Assembly: GCA_013911595.1 (NCBI GenBank)
Contig: JACESY010000004.1
Location: 1 to 47,207 of the forward strand
DNA: 47,207 nucleotides
Source: Azoarcus sp.
Lineage (GTDB): Bacteria > Pseudomonadota > Gammaproteobacteria > Burkholderiales > Rhodocyclaceae
Direction of reading: 5' to 3'
The translations under genes were made by a program, and so were the position numbers. This document shows positions 40,013-47,207 of the stretch, piece after piece. Position 1 is the first letter of the stretch; each line of letters starts with the position of its first letter. The notes under the pieces were generated by a model, which saw only the letters and a program-made list of their open reading frames with translations, did not search any database and was not told the DNA's origin.

Positions 40013-40041
40013 TTTTCTGTATCATCACGAGCTTTTCCTAG

Positions 40042-40311
<270 letters not shown>

Positions 40312-40348
40312 GCCTTACCACCTCTAAACCCAACGAGGGTCAAGAAAC

Positions 40349-40822
40349 GTGAATCTGAACGCAACCCTGATAGCCCAGATCGTTGTGTTCTTCATTCTCG
40401 GCTGGTTCACGATGAAGTTCGTGTGGCCGCCGATCATGAAGGCACTCGACGAGCGCGCGGCGAAGATCGCCGACGGGCTGGCAGCTGCGGACAAGGCCAA
40501 ATCCGACCTCGAGCGTGCCGAGAAGAAGGCCGTCGACGAAATGCGCAAGGCGCGCGAGTCGGCCGGCGACGTCCGTGCCTCGGCGGAGAAGCAGTCTGCC
40601 AAGCTGATCGAAGAGGCGCGTGCCGAAGCGGCCCGTCTGGTCGAGCAGGCGCGCACCGCAGCCGAGAAGGAAGCCGGTGCAGCGATGCAGCGTGCCAAGG
40701 ATGATCTGCGCGAAGAGGTCGCCGCGCTGGCGGTGTCCGGAGCCGAGAAGATCCTGCGCCGCGAGATCGACGCCAAGGCCCATGCCGAGCTGCTTGCCAA
40801 CCTGAAGAAGGAACTGCATTAA
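40349..40822 (+). CDS. atpF: F0F1 ATP synthase subunit b
   Basis: [47 protein letters not shown] start. Confidence 0.97.
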   Translation: MNLNATLIAQIVVFFILGWFTMKFVWPPIMKALDERAAKIADGLAAADKAKSDLERAEKKAVDEMRKARESAGDVRASAEKQSAKLIEEARAEAARLVEQARTAAEKEAGAAMQRAKDDLREEVAALAVSGAEKILRREIDAKAHAELLANLKKELH

Positions 40823-40825
40823 GTC

Positions 40826-41362
40826 ATGGCCGAGAACCTCACCATCGCGCGCCCCTACGCGGACGCCGCGTTCGAGCAGGCGAAGGCGACCAAGGCGCTG
40901 GGCCAGTGGCTCGATGTCCTCGAACGCCTTTCCGCCATCGTCACGGACGAGGCCATGAAGGCCGCCACCCGCGATCCGAAGCTCACGGAAGACGAGGTGT
41001 GCGAGCTGGTCACGGGCGTTGCGGGCGAGGGCCTCGGTGCCGACCAGAAGAACTTCGTTCGCATCCTGGTCGAAAACGACCGTCTGCAGGTGCTGCCGGA
41101 GATCCGGGACCTGTTCGTGCTCAAGAAGAATGTGCACGAAGGGGTGCTTGAAGCCAACGTCAGTTCCGCCTTCCCGCTCGACGACGCCGCGCTCGCCAAG
41201 CTCCACAAGGACCTCGAAGCCCACTTCAAGGCCAAGCTGAACGTCCACGTGCGCGTGGATCCGGAGCTCATCGGCGGCGTGCGCATCGCGGTCGGCGACG
41301 ACGTCATCGATACCTCGGTCCGCGGCAAGCTCGCGAACATGGCCGCTGCGCTCAAGAACTAG
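40826..41362 (+). CDS. atpH: F0F1 ATP synthase subunit delta
   Basis: [14 protein letters not shown] ... [27 protein letters not shown]. Confidence 0.97.
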   Translation: MAENLTIARPYADAAFEQAKATKALGQWLDVLERLSAIVTDEAMKAATRDPKLTEDEVCELVTGVAGEGLGADQKNFVRILVENDRLQVLPEIRDLFVLKKNVHEGVLEANVSSAFPLDDAALAKLHKDLEAHFKAKLNVHVRVDPELIGGVRIAVGDDVIDTSVRGKLANMAAALKN

Positions 41363-41375
41363 GAGTTATCGCAAA

Positions 41376-42914
<1,539 letters not shown>

Positions 42915-42935
42915 GACCGCGAGGGAGGCTGATTT

Positions 42936-43805
42936 ATGGCAAGCGGTAAGGAAATCCGGACCAAGATCAAGAGCGTCCAGAACACGCGCAAGATCACCAA
43001 GGCGATGGAGATGGTCGCCGCATCCAAGATGCGCAAGGCGCAGGAACGGATGCGGGGTGCTCGTCCCTACGCCGACAAGATCCGCCAGCTCGCCGCCAAT
43101 CTGTCCGACGCGAACGTGGCCGACTATCGCCACCCGTTCGTCGTGCGCAAGGCCGAAGGCAAGAAGATCGGCCTGATCATCGTGACGTCCGACAAGGGGC
43201 TGTGTGGGGGTCTGAACACCAACATCCAGCGCGTCGTCATCAACGCGATGAAGGAGTGGGAAGGCAGCGGCGCTTCCGAGATCCGTGTGTGCTGCATCGG
43301 CAACAAGGGCCTGGGCTTCATGCAGCGCATCGGCGCACAGGTCGTGTCGCACATCACCCAGCTCGGTGACACGCCGCACCTGGACAAGATCATCGGCCCG
43401 ATGAAGGTCGTGCTCGACGCCTTCCGCGAGGAAGAGCTCGACACCGTCTATCTCGCCTACACCCGCTTCGTGAACACCATGAAGCAGGAGCCGGTGCTCG
43501 AACAGCTCCTCCCGGTGACCGGCGAACAGCTCGGCACGCCGGACGCGTCCTGGGACTACCTCTACGAGCCCACGCCGGAGGCCGTCGTCGACGAGCTGCT
43601 GATTCGCTACGTCGAGACGCTCGTCTATCAGGGCGTCGTCGAGAACATGGCTTCCGAGCAGAGCGCACGGATGGTGGCGATGAAGGCCGCTTCGGACAAC
43701 GCCAAGACTGTCATCGGCGACTTGCAGCTGGTCTACAACAAGACCCGCCAGGCCGCGATCACCAAGGAACTTTCGGAGATCGTCGGCGGCGCAGCCGCGG
43801 TGTAA
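42936..43805 (+). CDS. atpG: F0F1 ATP synthase subunit gamma
   Basis: [34 protein letters not shown]-terminal [21 protein letters not shown]. Confidence 0.99.
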   Translation: MASGKEIRTKIKSVQNTRKITKAMEMVAASKMRKAQERMRGARPYADKIRQLAANLSDANVADYRHPFVVRKAEGKKIGLIIVTSDKGLCGGLNTNIQRVVINAMKEWEGSGASEIRVCCIGNKGLGFMQRIGAQVVSHITQLGDTPHLDKIIGPMKVVLDAFREEELDTVYLAYTRFVNTMKQEPVLEQLLPVTGEQLGTPDASWDYLYEPTPEAVVDELLIRYVETLVYQGVVENMASEQSARMVAMKAASDNAKTVIGDLQLVYNKTRQAAITKELSEIVGGAAAV

Positions 43806-45236
<1,431 letters not shown>

Positions 45237-45244
45237 AAGCGTGC

Positions 45245-45266
45245 TGCGGCGGGGCGACCCGCCGCA
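45245..45266 (+). other. Intercistronic hairpin between atpD and atpC with GCGA (GNRA) tetraloop
   Basis: 9-bp perfect stem TGCGGCGGG-GCGA-CCCGCCGCA; no U-tract. Confidence 0.75.
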
Positions 45267-45288
45267 ACGCAGAACATAAGGACACCCC

Positions 45289-45714
45289 ATGGCCATGACT
45301 GTTCACGTGGACGTCGTCAGTGCAGAGGAACAGTTGTTCTCCGGACTGGCGGAATTCGTCGTCCTGCCCGGTGAATCCGGCGAACTGGGCATTCTGCCCG
45401 GCCACATGCCGCTGCTCACGCGCATCCGCCCCGGTGCGGTGCGGGTAAAGCTCGCCGACAAGGACGAGGAAGAGTTGATCTTCGTCGCCGGCGGCCTGCT
45501 GGAAGTTCAGCCGGGTCTGGTGACGGTGCTTGCCGACACCGCGATCCGCGGCGCCGATCTGGACGAAGCCAAGGCGCTTGAAGCGAAGCGGCTCGCCGAG
45601 GAGGCGCTGGAGAACCGCGGCGCCCAGATTGATTATGCCAAGGCGCAGGGCGAGCTGATGGAAGCGATCGCGCAGATCCAGGCGATCCAGAAGATGAAGA
45701 AGCGCGGCCACTGA
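45289..45714 (+). CDS. atpC: F0F1 ATP synthase subunit epsilon
   Basis: [44 protein letters not shown]. Confidence 0.98.
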   Translation: MAMTVHVDVVSAEEQLFSGLAEFVVLPGESGELGILPGHMPLLTRIRPGAVRVKLADKDEEELIFVAGGLLEVQPGLVTVLADTAIRGADLDEAKALEAKRLAEEALENRGAQIDYAKAQGELMEAIAQIQAIQKMKKRGH

Positions 45715-45732
45715 CGGCGCGTTTGTGCTCAG

Positions 45733-45765
45733 AAAAAAGCGACCGCCTGCGGTCGCTTTTTTTTT
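45733..45765. terminator. Bidirectional rho-independent terminator between atpC and convergent ubiJ-like gene
   Basis: AAAAAAGCGACCGC-CT-GCGGTCGCTTTTTTTTT; A-tract and T-tract flank the stem. Confidence 0.93.
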
Positions 45766-45780
45766 GTCCGACAGGTCTTG

Positions 45781-46368
45781 TTAGCCGCGCACGGTACGCC
45801 GCACCCGATCGACACGCTTTTCCAGCCGCGCCAACGCATCGCGCAGGGCCGATACCTCGTCGCCGAACGCCTGAACCTGCGCCCGTGCGACCAGCAGCCC
45901 CGACTCCTCGGTAAGGTACTCGCCGACATTGCCTTCCATGGCATCGACGCCGCGAACGGCGCCCGAGCGCAAGGCGCGCGCCGCGCTCGCGAGACGGTGG
46001 GCAGGGATGTCGCCAAGTAGGCGGGCCACGTCCTCCTCCACATCCCACTCGAGATTGCGAAACACGAAGCCGAGCGCCTCGGCCAGCTCCGCGTCACCAT
46101 CGATGCGTGCGCGACTGAAGGCCTTTGCGAGCCCGCCGGAGGCCAGCGCCGCCGGCATCTCGCCAAGTGGCAGCGTGATGCGCACCGATGCCGCGTCTGC
46201 TACGTCGGCCGTGGTGAGCAGCCCTTCATCGGTAATGCGGGCTCGTACCTCGAACGGTGCGCCGTCGATGTGCACCGCGCGGTCCGCGAACGGCATCAGG
46301 CGTTCGCGGGCCCACGGGGCGTCGGCCAACAGGTGATCGACTGCGTCGACGAAGATGCGATCGAACAT
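45781..46368 (-). CDS. ubiJ: UbiJ-like SCP2-domain ubiquinone biosynthesis accessory protein
   Basis: SCP2-like N-terminal domain, DAELAEALGFVFRNLEWDVEEDVARLLGDIPAHRLA, C-terminal coiled coil. Confidence 0.8.
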   Translation of the reverse strand: MFDRIFVDAVDHLLADAPWARERLMPFADRAVHIDGAPFEVRARITDEGLLTTADVADAASVRITLPLGEMPAALASGGLAKAFSRARIDGDAELAEALGFVFRNLEWDVEEDVARLLGDIPAHRLASAARALRSGAVRGVDAMEGNVGEYLTEESGLLVARAQVQAFGDEVSALRDALARLEKRVDRVRRTVRG

Positions 46369-46385
46369 GTGCGCAGGGCGCCGTC

Positions 46386-47207
46386 TCAGCTTGCCTGCTG
46401 AATGCCGGCGACGCGCCAGCCAGACGTGCCGTTCTGGTCTTTGACCAGATGCCAGATCTCGTCGAAGCGTGCCGGCGGAGCGTCCTCTTCCTCGCGCAGC
46501 AGACCGGTGAAGCGTACGCTGACGACGTAGCGTCCGCTCTCCTCGGTCACCTCGAGAACCTCGGCGTCGAGATCGATCACATCGGTGTGCTGGACCGGCC
46601 CCGTCGGTGCGTCCGCCATCTGCATGCGGATCTCGGCGAATACTTCGGGTGTCGTGAATTCGCGGATGTCGGGCAGATCGCCGCGGTCATTGGCCGCCTG
46701 CAGGCGGATGAAGTTGAGCTTGGCCTGGCGCAGGAAGGCCGTCTCGTCGAGCTGGCTGCGCAAGTCATCCTGGCTGGCCGAAGTCGCGCCTCCCATCTCC
46801 GCCATCGATGCGGGTGCAGCCCCGCCGAAAGCACCCGGCGCATTGCCGGCGTACTGCATGCGGTTTGCGCCCTGGGTCTGTTGGCTATCGAGTGCGCGGC
46901 GCGCCAGAAAGCGGAACAGCATCACGGCAGCGAACACCATCAGTGCGATCAGCACGAAGGAGGCAAAACCCTCGCCCAGACCCAGGTGCGAGAACAGCGC
47001 GGCCAGCCCCAGACCCGCGGCCAGACCGGCGATTGGTCCCATCCACGAGCGGTTGGGGGCGGCCTGCGCGCCCGGACGAACCGGTGCCTGTGCGGTCGGT
47101 CGTGGCGACTGCGGGGGGGACATCTGTCGCTGCATGCCGAAGCTGCCGCCGCCGCCGAACCGGCGGGCCTCGGCTTCCGGCACGAACATGCCGAAGGTGA
47201 AGAGGAC
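46386..47207 (-). CDS. Tim44-domain (Tim44-like/MBA1) membrane protein, 5' end outside the window
   Basis: ARRFGGGGSFGMQR motif, two TM region, C-terminal Tim44-like FIRLQAANDRGDLPDIREFTTPEVFAEI; frame open to the window edge. Confidence 0.85.
   Translation of the reverse strand, partial: VLFTFGMFVPEAEARRFGGGGSFGMQRQMSPPQSPRPTAQAPVRPGAQAAPNRSWMGPIAGLAAGLGLAALFSHLGLGEGFASFVLIALMVFAAVMLFRFLARRALDSQQTQGANRMQYAGNAPGAFGGAAPASMAEMGGATSASQDDLRSQLDETAFLRQAKLNFIRLQAANDRGDLPDIREFTTPEVFAEIRMQMADAPTGPVQHTDVIDLDAEVLEVTEESGRYVVSVRFTGLLREEEDAPPARFDEIWHLVKDQNGTSGWRVAGIQQAS

Noticed and set aside
45298-45315. ACTGTTCACGTGGACGTC as a parS site
   Set aside because: Only the CACGTG core agrees; flanks do not match TGTTTCACGTGAAACA and it is inside atpC. 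No convincing parS site was seen near parAB

Overview
This is a high-GC bacterial chromosomal window. Gene content and order suggest a betaproteobacterium, possibly Rhodocyclales; that is inferred, not tested. Main blocks: (1) htpX, a Cache-type histidine kinase with an NtrC-family regulator, mobB, a Rieske-like TAT protein, an ankyrin protein and mrp/apbC. (2) A receiver-less sigma-54 activator divergent from a respiratory formate dehydrogenase (FDH) operon: DUF3305, DUF3306, a poly-ferredoxin, a TorD-like chaperone, a small TAT protein, fdhA, fdhB, a small lipoprotein, the cytochrome b subunit and an uncharacterised protein. mobA, fdhD and an MFS gene lie convergent to it. (3) tpx, an adenine/adenosine deaminase, an RND pump without an outer-membrane factor, and a MacAB-like ABC exporter. 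(4) mnmG-rsmG-parA-parB, a UMF1-type MFS gene and the complete atpIBEFHAGDC operon, followed by ubiJ-like and Tim44-domain genes. Most of the window is conventional. The observations most worth checking are a textbook -24/-12 promoter with an upstream palindrome array before the FDH operon, a Rieske-like protein whose second cluster His is Glu, a REPIN-like inverted doublet that supplies the mobA stop codon, an 18-bp perfect palindrome holding two convergent stop codons, strong intercistronic hairpins in the FDH and atp operons, and an 11-bp inverted repeat over the RND-pump ribosome-binding region. I saw no CRISPR array, tRNA, rRNA or transposase. No obviously new multi-gene system stands out.
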